Shown here: positions 30,755 through 39,157 of the stretch, piece by piece
Position numbering within the stretch: position 1 is the stretch's first letter
How the letters are laid out: each line of letters begins with the position of its first letter
From: Calidifontibacter indicus
Lineage (GTDB): Bacteria > Actinomycetota > Actinomycetes > Actinomycetales > Dermatophilaceae
Length of the DNA stretch: 64,000 nt
Direction of reading: 5' to 3'
Assembly (NCBI RefSeq): GCF_003386865.1
Contig: NZ_QTUA01000001.1
Location: forward strand, 1,426,001-1,490,000
The notes under the pieces: model-generated
What the model was told of the DNA's origin: nothing
Seen by the model: the letters and a program-made list of their open reading frames with translations, nothing else
Databases searched by the model: none
Translations under genes and position numbers: made by a program

Positions 30755-31750
30755 GTGGACCTGGACGCGTACGTGGAGGCGCACGGGGCGGAGTGGGCCC
30801 GGCTGAAGCAGTTGTCGTCGGCCCGGCGGCTCGATGCGGCCGAGTCGGACGAACTGCTCGACCTCTACCAGCGCACCGCGACGCACCTGTCGCACATTCG
30901 GTCGACCGCTCCCGATCCGACTGTGACGCAATACCTCTCGACCATCCTGGCCAAGGCACGCGCCCGCGCGATGGGCACTCGCACCGGTTCCTGGACGGTG
31001 TTCGCGACCTTCTTCGTCGAGACCTTCCCGGCCATGTTGTACCGCTCGCGTCGGTGGTGGTTGACCACCATGGGCGTGAACATCGTCGTCGCGGTCTTGT
31101 TGGCGTGGTGGGTCGCCGACCACCCGGGCGTGCAGACGTCGATGCTGTCGCCGGAAGCGATCGACAATCTGGTCAACCACGAGTTCGAGGGCTACTACCA
31201 CGAGAGCTCGAACTCCGAGTTCGCTGCGCGGGTGTGGACGAACAATGCGTGGGTGGCCGCGGTCTGTCTCGCCGGGGGAGCGCTCGGTCTGCCGGTGATC
31301 TACATGCTCTGGCAGAACATCAGCAATCTCGGCATCATCGGCGGGTTGATGGCCGACCATGACCGGCTCGGGTTGTTCTTCGGGTTGATCCTGCCGCACG
31401 GTCTGCTCGAACTGACGGCGGTGTTCGTCGCCGCCGGGGCGGGTCTGCGGATGTTCTGGTCGTGGGTGGAGCCGGGCGATCGCTCCCGGGCGAGCCATTT
31501 CGCGCGGGAGGCTCGGGCGTCGATGACGCTCGCGCTCGGCTTGATCGTGGTGCTGTTGGTGAGCGGGCTGATCGAAGGTTTCGTCACCCCGTCGAACCTG
31601 CCGACCTGGGCGCGCATCGCCATCGGTGTGGTGGCCGAACTGCTGTTCTTCATCTATGTGTGGACGCTCGGCCGGTCGGCGGTCGCCCGGGGAGTGACGG
31701 GTGACGTGACCGGCGCCGACGCGACGGCCGAGGCGCCCGCCCGCGGCTGA
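30755..31750 (+). CDS. stage II sporulation protein M-like membrane protein
   Basis: 331-residue integral membrane protein of the SpoIIM/DUF95 family. An N-terminal cytoplasmic helix region (to about 95) is followed by five to six membrane segments, with the family stretch LILPHGLLELTAVFVAAGAGLRM. In non-sporulating Actinobacteria this family commonly accompanies RDD, DUF58 and MoxR genes (family knowledge); its job is unknown. GTG start chosen because -10 TACAGT lies six bases before it; an upstream extension would enter the RDD gene. Confidence 0.85.
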   Translation: MDLDAYVEAHGAEWARLKQLSSARRLDAAESDELLDLYQRTATHLSHIRSTAPDPTVTQYLSTILAKARARAMGTRTGSWTVFATFFVETFPAMLYRSRRWWLTTMGVNIVVAVLLAWWVADHPGVQTSMLSPEAIDNLVNHEFEGYYHESSNSEFAARVWTNNAWVAAVCLAGGALGLPVIYMLWQNISNLGIIGGLMADHDRLGLFFGLILPHGLLELTAVFVAAGAGLRMFWSWVEPGDRSRASHFAREARASMTLALGLIVVLLVSGLIEGFVTPSNLPTWARIAIGVVAELLFFIYVWTLGRSAVARGVTGDVTGADATAEAPARG

Positions 31751-31830
31751 TCTTCGCCTGACCGACGCCCGGCCTGCGGGTCAGAGGTCGACGACGCTGC
31801 CCGGCCCCTCGGCGTCGGAGAGCACCCGCA

Positions 31831-33126
31831 TCACAGCAGTCCTTGTCGTTTGAGCAGCAGGTAGTGGTCGACGAGCGCGACAGGCAACTTGTCGGCCGGC
31901 TCGTCGAGCACGGTCGCCCCGGCCCGCTCGAGCGCGGCGGTGGTGCGTGCCCGCAGCGCGACGGTGCGCTCGGCCGCGGCGGCCTCGTAGGTCTGGGCCG
32001 CGCCGTCCCGGGCAGATGCGGTGTCCAGCACCGAACGGTCGGCGACCGATGCGACGACCACGCGGTGGTGCTGGGTGAGTCCCGGCAGCACCGGCAGGAG
32101 GCCCTCCTCGAGCGCGGCGGGTTCTAGCGGGGTGAGCAGCACGACGAGGCTGCGGCGCCGGGTCAACGAGTTCACGGCGCCGGCGAGCCGGCTCCAGTTG
32201 GCTTCCAGCAGAACGGCTTCCAAAGGAGCCATCGCAGTGACCATCGAGTGCAGGAGGCTCGTCCGGTCGCTGCCCGACATCACCCGTGCCCGGATCGACC
32301 GGTCGCCGGCAACGAGGTCGACGCGGTCGCCGGCTCGGGAGGCGACGGCGGTGAGCAGCAACGTCGCATCCATGGCGGAGTCGAGCCGCGGCATGTCGTC
32401 GATGCGGCCGGCGCTGGTGCGGGAGGTGTCGAGCACGATGATGATCCGCCGGTCGCGTTCGGGCTGCCAGGTGCGCACCACCGGATGTTGCCGGCGGGCC
32501 GTCGCACGCCAGTCGATGCTGCGCACGTCGTCACCGTCGACGTAGTCACGCAGCGAGTCGAACTCGGTGCCCGCGCCGCGGGTGCGCACCGCCGAGCGTC
32601 CGTCGATCTGCCGCAGCTGCGCCAGCTTGCTGGGCAGGTGCCGACGCGACGCGAACGGCGGCAGGCAGCGTACGAAGCCGGGAAGCTCGAACGAGCGTTG
32701 CCGCGCGGCCAGGCCCATCGGGCCGAACGAACGCACGGTCACCCGGTCGGCCTGCCGGTCGCCCCGTCGGGTCGGCGTGAGTCGGGTCTGCAGCCGTCGG
32801 GTCTCGCCGGCGGGCAGCCGCAGGCGGTGCCGGTCGTCCCCGGCGCCGGCGGACGGCTGCCAGGCGTCGCGCAGCGTTCCGCGCACGCCGCGGCCGGTCG
32901 GGTTGTGCACCAGCAGACCGGCGGTCGTCGCTTCGCCGAGCCGCACCTGACCGGGCGCCTCGCGGCGCAGTTCGAGTCGTTTGGGTGACACCGCGAGCAC
33001 GAGATCGACGGCTACCAGCGCGAGCACGAGACACAGCCAGAGACCGACCGACGACTGCTGCGGACGCAGCACGACGAGCACCAGGCCGGCGAGGGCCAGG
33101 AGTACGGTGCGTCCGCTGATTGCCAT
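31831..33126 (-). CDS. DUF58 domain protein
   Basis: 431 residues: two N-terminal membrane segments (about 7-22 and 28-46) then a large cytoplasmic part with the DUF58 core RDYVDGDDVRSIDW near 195-210 and a vWA-like region after it (IVLDTSRTSAGR, in which the metal-site DxSxS is only partly kept). DUF58 proteins occur with MoxR ATPases and are thought to be chaperoned or activated by them. It lies 42 bp after moxR on the same strand. A 17-codon frame starts at its stop (TGATG). Confidence 0.88.
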   Translation of the reverse strand: MAISGRTVLLALAGLVLVVLRPQQSSVGLWLCLVLALVAVDLVLAVSPKRLELRREAPGQVRLGEATTAGLLVHNPTGRGVRGTLRDAWQPSAGAGDDRHRLRLPAGETRRLQTRLTPTRRGDRQADRVTVRSFGPMGLAARQRSFELPGFVRCLPPFASRRHLPSKLAQLRQIDGRSAVRTRGAGTEFDSLRDYVDGDDVRSIDWRATARRQHPVVRTWQPERDRRIIIVLDTSRTSAGRIDDMPRLDSAMDATLLLTAVASRAGDRVDLVAGDRSIRARVMSGSDRTSLLHSMVTAMAPLEAVLLEANWSRLAGAVNSLTRRRSLVVLLTPLEPAALEEGLLPVLPGLTQHHRVVVASVADRSVLDTASARDGAAQTYEAAAAERTVALRARTTAALERAGATVLDEPADKLPVALVDHYLLLKRQGLL

Positions 33127-33168
33127 GTCGGTCCAGTCCGGTCCAGTCAGTCGTTCGGTCCGGCCGGG

Positions 33169-34155
33169 TCAGCGCGGCACGGGCACGGAGCCGAGCACCG
33201 ACCGCAGCACGTTGTCCGTGGTGACTCCCTCGAGCTCGGCTTCGGGGCGCAGCGACAGCCGGTGGGCGAGGGTGGGCAGAGCCATCGTCTGGATGTCGTC
33301 GGGGGTGACGAAGCCGCGTCCGTTGAGCCACGCCCAGCCCCGTGCGGTCGCCAGCAGCGCGGTCGCCCCGCGCGGGCTCACCCCGAGCGAGAGCGAGGGC
33401 GACTGCCGGGTGGCGCGGGCGAGGTCGACGATGTAGGCGAGCACGTCGGGCCGTGCCTCCACCTGCTGCACCGCGCGGGCGCCGGCAGCCAAGTGGGCCG
33501 GTGACGCGACGGCCTGCACTCCGGCTCCCGCGAGGTCCTTGGGGTCGAAGCCGGTGGCGTGCCGCTGCAGCACCTGCACCTCGTCGTCGCGCCCGGGCAC
33601 CGGAATCGAGATCTTCATCAGGAACCGGTCGAGCTGTGCCTCGGGCAGTTGGTAGGTGCCCTCGTACTCGATGGGGTTCTGGGTGGCGGCCACCATGAAC
33701 GGTTGCGGCAGGGGACGCGGGGCGCCGTCGATCGAGACCTGTCGTTCCTCCATCGCCTCCAGCAGCGCCGATTGGGTCTTCGGGGGCGTGCGGTTGATCT
33801 CGTCGGCGAGCAACAGGTTGGTGAACACCGGACCGGGGCGGAAGCTGAATTCCGAACTGCGGGAGTCGAACACGAGTGATCCGGTGATGTCACCCGGCAT
33901 GAGGTCGGGGGTGAACTGCACCCGCTTCGACTCGATCGCCAGGCTCGCCGCGACGGTGCGCACCAGCAGCGTCTTGGCGACACCCGGCACCCCTTCGAGC
34001 AGCACATGTCCTCTGGCCAGCAGGGCGATGACGATGGCGCTCACCGCGGCGTCCTGGCCGACCACGGACTTGGCCACCTCGGCGCGCACCCGGGCGAGCG
34101 CGGCGCGTGCCTCGTCGGCAGTGGGCAGATCGGTGTGCTTGTCGAGATCGGTCAT
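33169..34155 (-). CDS. MoxR family AAA+ ATPase
   Basis: 328-residue AAA+ ATPase. Walker A is GVPGVAKT, normal for MoxR; Walker B is LLADEINR; sensor 1 is AATQNP. MoxR proteins act as chaperone-like ATPases that help assemble vWA or DUF58 partners. Start at ATG 34155, overlapping the stop of the DUF4350 gene (TGATG). The frame continues upstream but those codons belong to the neighbour. Confidence 0.93.
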   Translation of the reverse strand: MTDLDKHTDLPTADEARAALARVRAEVAKSVVGQDAAVSAIVIALLARGHVLLEGVPGVAKTLLVRTVAASLAIESKRVQFTPDLMPGDITGSLVFDSRSSEFSFRPGPVFTNLLLADEINRTPPKTQSALLEAMEERQVSIDGAPRPLPQPFMVAATQNPIEYEGTYQLPEAQLDRFLMKISIPVPGRDDEVQVLQRHATGFDPKDLAGAGVQAVASPAHLAAGARAVQQVEARPDVLAYIVDLARATRQSPSLSLGVSPRGATALLATARGWAWLNGRGFVTPDDIQTMALPTLAHRLSLRPEAELEGVTTDNVLRSVLGSVPVPR

Positions 34156-35264
34156 CAGCGGCGTGCCTGCCTTTCCAGGGCCGAGAGGTTCTCGGCAAGT
34201 CTGCTCAATGTGGTTTCGTCGAGGGGGCGTGGGTCGTCGGTGAGGAGTGCTCCGACCTCGCGCTCGTCGCGGCCCGTGTGCACCGCGACCTGGTGGATCA
34301 ATGCGTCCCGAGGGGCGCCGGGCGGCACACCGAGGAAGGCCGCGAGACGCGACCGCGTGGCGGAGCGCAACACCGCGGCGGTGCGGACGGTGTCGCGGGC
34401 GTGTCGGTAGAGCTGACCCCGGGCGACGGTGGTCTCGTTCGCCGGCACGATCACCGGCAGCGGCTCGGTGACGAGCCGTCCGAGTCGCCGGCCGCGCCAG
34501 AACATCAGCAGCAGGCAGGCGGCCAGGGTCAGCCACAGCGCCGGCCCGATCCACTTCGGCCACACCGAGGGCTCCTGCGCGGCAGGAGAATTGCCGTCGA
34601 ACCCGCCGGAGACCCATACGAGCTGCCGGTTCTGGCCGAGGGCGCGCAGGCCGAGTGCCGCGTTGTCGCCCGACTTCATCGTGGCGTTCGTCAGGACGTT
34701 ATTGCTGCCGAGCACGAGGAGGGCGGGTCGGTCGCTGCTTGCAGGCACCTCGTACGCGGCGCTCGCACCGTCCTTGGCGAAGCAACCCGCCGCGCCGTCG
34801 GGCAGGGTGTAGCCGACCGAGTTCGGCGGCATCGAAAGCCCTGAACCCCAGGGCAGTTCGCACTGACCCGATGCGGTCGGACCGGGGAAGTAGGTGACCT
34901 CTTCGGGCAGGTCGAATGCCTCGGCGAGCTGGGCGGGGGCCGGGGTGACCAGGATCAGACGGGCGCTCCCACGGGTGCCCGAGGCCAGTTCACGCAGCCG
35001 GTCGCTCGACAGGGTGCGCGGGTCGCTCACCAACACGGCGGTGTCGGCGCCCGACCGCTCGACCGCATCGCGCACGTTGGTGACCCGATGCACCGTCACA
35101 CCCTCGGCGGCGAGCACACTCGCGATCGCCTCCGCGCCGCGGTCGGCGGGGTTCTGTGGGTCGTAGCGGATGTCGTTCTCGGCGGTCAGCAGCACCATCA
35201 CCCAGCCCACCGCGAACACGACGACGAGCGCGACCACCGCCCACCCCAGGCGTCGCCGGATCAC
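34155..35264 (-). CDS. DUF4350 domain membrane protein
   Basis: 369 residues: a membrane segment at 9-27, a DUF4350 extracytoplasmic domain of about 200 residues (YDPQNPADRGAEAIASVL and a GATase-like fold), a second membrane segment (WLTLAACLLLMFW) near 245, and a cytoplasmic tail. It is coupled by overlap to both neighbours, consistent with a membrane complex with DUF4129 and DUF58 proteins. Molecular function unknown. Confidence 0.85.
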   Translation of the reverse strand: MIRRRLGWAVVALVVVFAVGWVMVLLTAENDIRYDPQNPADRGAEAIASVLAAEGVTVHRVTNVRDAVERSGADTAVLVSDPRTLSSDRLRELASGTRGSARLILVTPAPAQLAEAFDLPEEVTYFPGPTASGQCELPWGSGLSMPPNSVGYTLPDGAAGCFAKDGASAAYEVPASSDRPALLVLGSNNVLTNATMKSGDNAALGLRALGQNRQLVWVSGGFDGNSPAAQEPSVWPKWIGPALWLTLAACLLLMFWRGRRLGRLVTEPLPVIVPANETTVARGQLYRHARDTVRTAAVLRSATRSRLAAFLGVPPGAPRDALIHQVAVHTGRDEREVGALLTDDPRPLDETTLSRLAENLSALERQARR

Positions 35265-35902
35265 GGATCGACCGCCTCGAACGTCTGCGTCGCGGGCCGC
35301 AGCGGTCGGGTGCCCGACAACGCCCGGTCGAGGTCGCGGATCGCCTCAACGGCCGTGCGGTCGGGCAGCCGTCCGCCGTAACGCACCGCGTCGAAGGTGT
35401 CGCTGGCGTCGTGCAGCGCCGGTCGGTGATCGGGGAAGGCCCGCGCGAGTTCGAGCGACACCTCGTGCGCGGTCGCACCGGGGCGCTCGGCCACCAGCGT
35501 CCGCTCGACACCACGGCGCGCGAGCGCCCTGAAGTACTGCAGGTAGGCCTCGGCGAGGTCGCCGTCGGCCCGTGCCCGGGCGCCGGCGGCACGCAGTTCG
35601 TCGGCGCTGAGGCCGCGGGTGTCGAGCAGTTCGTCGTCCTCGGCCAGACGTGGTCCTTGGCGCAGACGCACCCGGCTCAGCCCGAGCCCGATGACGACTG
35701 CGAGCACGGCCAACGCGAGCACGATCCAGCGGGTGTCGAGACCGCCGACGCCGCCGGCGAGTTTGTCGATCCACTCCCGAACCCAGTCGACGAAACGCTC
35801 GACGAGGTTGCGACGGTCGCCGTACTTCGGCTTGCTCAGCTCGTGTTCGAGCAGTCTGCGGGCCTGCTCTGAGCTCGGGTCGAGCGGAGGGTCGGCGAAC
35901 AT
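35261..35902 (-). CDS. DUF4129 domain protein
   Basis: 213 residues with one membrane segment (WIVLALAVLAVVIGLGLS, about 61-78) and a C-terminal DUF4129 domain (about 130-195). It starts 19 bp after the upstream membrane protein stop and overlaps the DUF4350 gene (GTGA). Such proteins are regular members of actinobacterial MoxR-DUF58 operons. Function unknown. Confidence 0.85.
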   Translation of the reverse strand: MFADPPLDPSSEQARRLLEHELSKPKYGDRRNLVERFVDWVREWIDKLAGGVGGLDTRWIVLALAVLAVVIGLGLSRVRLRQGPRLAEDDELLDTRGLSADELRAAGARARADGDLAEAYLQYFRALARRGVERTLVAERPGATAHEVSLELARAFPDHRPALHDASDTFDAVRYGGRLPDRTAVEAIRDLDRALSGTRPLRPATQTFEAVDP

Positions 35903-35921
35903 CTGTCGGCTCGGCGCGGCG

Positions 35922-37136
35922 TCACTTGAGGCCGGCGGCGTTCATCAACTCCAGGTCGAACGCCTCCCGCCGGATCCGCTGGTCGAGGTAGAGCAGACCG
36001 GTGACGCTCGAGGTGAACTGTGCGGTGATCGCGGTCGTGAAGATGGTGAGCACCTGCATGAAGATGAGGAACCCGACGGGCATGGCACCGCTGCCGGTGT
36101 CGTCGACGGTAGTGGCGAGCACACCGACGGCGATGAGCATCGCGGGCACCATGATGATGCCGACGATGGCGCCGATCAGCAGTTGGGTGAGCAGGGTGAT
36201 GCCGAGGATCCGCCAGAACTGCCCGTCGGTCAACGCCCAGGAACGTTTGAGCCCGGCGATCGGGCCCATGCCCTCGAGGGTGATCGCTGCCGGTGCGAGC
36301 GAGAGCCGCGTGGTCACCCAGACGGCCGCGCACAGGAACAGCACGGCCCCGAGCACAGCGACGATGACCGCAGCGGCGGTGCCGGCGGCGACATAGGCGA
36401 GCACACCGAGCCCGACCAACAGCGCACCGACGACGATCACCGCCAGCGCCACGAGGAAGGTCGCGCCGAGCAGCGCCCAGAGTCTCGGCCGGATCCGTTC
36501 CCAGGCCTCACCGATCGATGCTCGGTGCCCGAGCACGGCCTCCGCGACGACGACGATCAACATCCCGGACAGCAGGATCGACGCGACCGTGCTGACCAAC
36601 TGGCCGGCGTAGCTGGCGAGGGTCATCAGCACGTCACCGGCGTCACTGGCTCCGAAAGCGGTGTTGGACACCACGATCGTCACCAGCACCGTCGGGATCG
36701 CGAAGATCGTCGCCACGATGAACGCGAGTCCGATGGTGGCCGAGGGGTTGCCCCGGACGGTGCGGAACGCGCCCTCCAGGATGTCGCCGAGCACCAGCGG
36801 CCGCAACGGGATCACGCCGGGTTTCGGGGCGAATGCCCGCGGGTCGGCGTACGGCGGGGGAGGGCCCTGCTGGTTGTACGGCTGGTTGTAGGGCTGGGCG
36901 TATTGCGGTGCGCCGTAACCGTATTGGCCCTGCCCGACCTGCCCCTGCCCGACCTGACCCTGCCCGACTGGTCCGTAGCCCGGCGCGTACTGGCCGTACC
37001 GCGGTTGGTTCTGCGGCTGGTTTTGGGGCGGTGTCGGTGCCCCTGGTGAACCGAGGTGACGATACGGCGGTGGTGAGGCCGCACCGGCGGAGTCGTCAGG
37101 CTGCCGGTCCCCCGATGGGCTGGCCCAGTTCGTCAT
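35922..37136 (-). CDS. multipass membrane protein with Gln/Pro/Tyr-rich repeats
   Basis: 404 residues. The first 115 are low-complexity and repetitive: QNQPQNQP, three VGQGQ units encoded by 15-bp tandem repeats, and PYNQPYNQ. Then about six hydrophobic segments, resembling the glycerophosphoryl-diester-phosphodiesterase membrane domain family seen at the head of MoxR operons. TAGGGT (37143-37148) ends six bases before the ATG, inside the 3' end of the kinase gene, so it may have an internal leaderless promoter driving the whole MoxR set. Function unknown. Confidence 0.8.
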   Translation of the reverse strand: MTNWASPSGDRQPDDSAGAASPPPYRHLGSPGAPTPPQNQPQNQPRYGQYAPGYGPVGQGQVGQGQVGQGQYGYGAPQYAQPYNQPYNQQGPPPPYADPRAFAPKPGVIPLRPLVLGDILEGAFRTVRGNPSATIGLAFIVATIFAIPTVLVTIVVSNTAFGASDAGDVLMTLASYAGQLVSTVASILLSGMLIVVVAEAVLGHRASIGEAWERIRPRLWALLGATFLVALAVIVVGALLVGLGVLAYVAAGTAAAVIVAVLGAVLFLCAAVWVTTRLSLAPAAITLEGMGPIAGLKRSWALTDGQFWRILGITLLTQLLIGAIVGIIMVPAMLIAVGVLATTVDDTGSGAMPVGFLIFMQVLTIFTTAITAQFTSSVTGLLYLDQRIRREAFDLELMNAAGLK

Positions 37137-37735
37137 GCACCGACCCTAACCTCCCGCTCGGCCTGCTTCGGGGTCACGGCGCGGGCACCTCGCCGCTCGT
37201 GTGTCGCAACGATCGAGGGCTCGTCGAGGGCCAACCGCAGTCCACGCCGGGCCAGCACCGGCACCGACTTGCGCCGTTCGGCGACGTCGCGCACGAACCG
37301 CCGCCCCATCGTGACCCAGCGGTTCTGACGCACGCAGTAGGCATTGCGCAACAGTCCGGCCGCGCGTAGGGGAGCGACCAGGTCGGCCGCGAAGATTCCT
37401 TCGGCGATCACGGTGTCGGCGCCGCCGAGGTCGACCCGGGTGGTGCCGGCCGCCCGCGAGGTGGAGATGTCGTAGTGCGGCACCACGGTCGCGCCGGCGG
37501 TGCACAATTGCTCCAACGCGTCGAAGGCCGCTTCCAGGTTCCACGACGCGACGTCGTCCCAGTCGGGAATGCCGATGGGAGACAACGGAAGTGACTGGTC
37601 GTCGCCGTCCTTGTAGAAGTCATCGAGGCGCACGATCGGCCAGCCCTGCGCACGGCTGAGCCGCTCGGCGAGGCGCGACTTGCCGGCTCCACTCGGTCCG
37701 CACAGGATCAGGACGCGAGCTGACGGGGCGGACAT
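37133..37735 (-). CDS. uridine kinase-like P-loop ATPase
   Basis: 200-residue P-loop kinase with GPSGAGKS at 13-20, LDDFYKDGDD (the uridine kinase/phosphoribulokinase acceptor motif) at about 37-46 and an adenine-side Arg region (RRFVRDVAERRK). Uridine kinase activity would fit the nucleoside genes around it, but the family also includes other small-molecule kinases. Ribosome site AAGGAG lies 11 bases before the ATG. Its 3' end overlaps the next gene by four bases. Confidence 0.8.
   Translation of the reverse strand: MSAPSARVLILCGPSGAGKSRLAERLSRAQGWPIVRLDDFYKDGDDQSLPLSPIGIPDWDDVASWNLEAAFDALEQLCTAGATVVPHYDISTSRAAGTTRVDLGGADTVIAEGIFAADLVAPLRAAGLLRNAYCVRQNRWVTMGRRFVRDVAERRKSVPVLARRGLRLALDEPSIVATHERRGARAVTPKQAEREVRVGA
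37143..37148 (-). promoter_or_regulatory. internal leaderless-type -10 box of the MoxR set
   Basis: TAGGGT on the minus strand, six bases before ATG 37136, inside the end of the kinase gene. Confidence 0.45.
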
Positions 37736-37793
37736 GGCGGTGGTGACTCCTTGGCGTGACGGGTGGCGCGACGAGAATACGCATTCTTGCCGT

Positions 37794-37799
37794 TAGCCT
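37794..37799 (+). promoter_or_regulatory. leaderless-type -10 box, deoC
   Basis: TAGCCT, six bases before GTG 37806. Confidence 0.5.
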
Positions 37800-37805
37800 T
37801 GAGCG

Positions 37806-38459
37806 GTGACGAAACTCAATCGCGCCCAGGTCGCCCAGCTGGTCGACCACACGCTCCTCAAGCCGGAGGCCACCGCCGACGACGTCCGCGCCCTGGTGGC
37901 CGAGGGTGAGCGTCTCGGTGTCTTCTCGGTGTGCGTGTCGCCGTCGATGCTGCCGCTGGAGACCTCCCTGCCCGTCGCCGTCGTGTGCGGCTTTCCCAGT
38001 GGCAAACACACCAGCGCGGTGAAGGCCGCCGAGGCCGCCGAATCCGCGCGGCTCGGCGCCGCCGAGGTCGACATGGTGATCGACATCGGCGCGGCCCGCG
38101 CGGGCGACTACGCCGCGGTCGCGGCCGACATCGCGGCCGTGCGACAGGCCGCACCCGACGTGCTGCTCAAGGTGATCATCGAGTCGGCCGCCCTCACCGA
38201 CGAGCAGATCGTCGCGTGCTGCGAGGCCTCCGAGCGGGCGGGCGCCGACTATGTGAAGACGTCGACCGGGTTCCACCCGGCCGGGGGCGCGAGCGCGCAC
38301 GCCGTCCGTTTGATGCGCGAGACCGTCGGTGACCGGCTTGGTGTCAAGGCGTCGGGCGGCATCCGCACCAGTGAGGCCGCCGCCGAGATGATCGAGGCGG
38401 GCGCCAGCCGCCTGGGGTTGTCCGGCACCGAGTCGGTGCTCGCCGGCTTCGAGGAGTGA
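37806..38459 (+). CDS. deoC: deoxyribose-phosphate aldolase
   Basis: 217-residue TIM-barrel class I aldolase that cleaves deoxyribose-5-phosphate to glyceraldehyde-3-phosphate and acetaldehyde. Schiff-base Lys in YVKTSTGF (about 157) and the proton-relay Lys in [10 protein letters not shown] (about 182) are both seen, with the opening [13 protein letters not shown] start six bases after TAGCCT. It completes the pathway that begins with deoA and the nucleoside phosphorylase. Confidence 0.96.
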   Translation: MTKLNRAQVAQLVDHTLLKPEATADDVRALVAEGERLGVFSVCVSPSMLPLETSLPVAVVCGFPSGKHTSAVKAAEAAESARLGAAEVDMVIDIGAARAGDYAAVAADIAAVRQAAPDVLLKVIIESAALTDEQIVACCEASERAGADYVKTSTGFHPAGGASAHAVRLMRETVGDRLGVKASGGIRTSEAAAEMIEAGASRLGLSGTESVLAGFEE

Positions 38460-38499
38460 ACCGGCGCGTGCTGCGTCCGAACCGATTGCGAAGCACCCG

Positions 38500-39144
38500 A
38501 TGAGTTCTGACCCGAAGCTCAGCCCGAAACCCAGCTCCAAGCCGTCCGTGCGCACCTTCCGTCAGCGTGGCGCGTTCGTCACCGGCTGGTTCCTGATCGC
38601 GATCTTCCTGGTCGTGCTCGCGGCGATCACGTTCGGCTCCCACCCCGAGGCCGGTGCCACGCTGTTGTTGCTCGCGGTCGTCGGCGCGGTCTACCTGTCG
38701 TTGATCCGGCCGTCGGTTCGCCTCAGCGCCGACGGGGTGCGCCTCGACAACCTGGTGCGCGAGGTCAGGCTCACCTGGCCGGCCGTCGACATGCTCGAGG
38801 ACCGCTGGAACCTCAAGGTGGTCACCCCCGACGGCGCGGCATATTCGTCGTGGGCCATCTCGGCGCAGCGCCCCACGATGTCGGGCGGTGTCTCGCAGAA
38901 CGCGGCCGGATCGATGGTGCCCACCGGCACCTCCTCGGTGCCGATGGGCCAGTCGCATCGCACCGGGTCGGCGGGCGCCGTGGCCGCCGCGATCGAGGAG
39001 GCCAAGGTCGACTACGAGCGTGCGGTGTCGGGCGGACGCATCGAGCCGCAGCCCGCGCAGGTGCACCAGGTGGTCGCTCCCGTGGCCGCCGCCGGGTGGG
39101 CCGCGGTGGTGGTCGCGGTGATCGTCGGCATCCTGTTGATCTGA
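38500..39144 (+). CDS. membrane protein with a bacterial PH-like domain
   Basis: 214 residues: two membrane segments (about 29-48 and 55-70), a PH-like beta domain (VRLSADGVRLDNLVREVRL, about 74-110) and a final hydrophobic anchor (AAVVVAVIVGILLI). Resembles the short actinobacterial PH-domain antigens next to deoC. It follows deoC by 40 bp and may share its transcript. Function unknown. Confidence 0.75.
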   Translation: MSSDPKLSPKPSSKPSVRTFRQRGAFVTGWFLIAIFLVVLAAITFGSHPEAGATLLLLAVVGAVYLSLIRPSVRLSADGVRLDNLVREVRLTWPAVDMLEDRWNLKVVTPDGAAYSSWAISAQRPTMSGGVSQNAAGSMVPTGTSSVPMGQSHRTGSAGAVAAAIEEAKVDYERAVSGGRIEPQPAQVHQVVAPVAAAGWAAVVVAVIVGILLI

Positions 39145-39157
39145 TCAAAGCTCCTGA

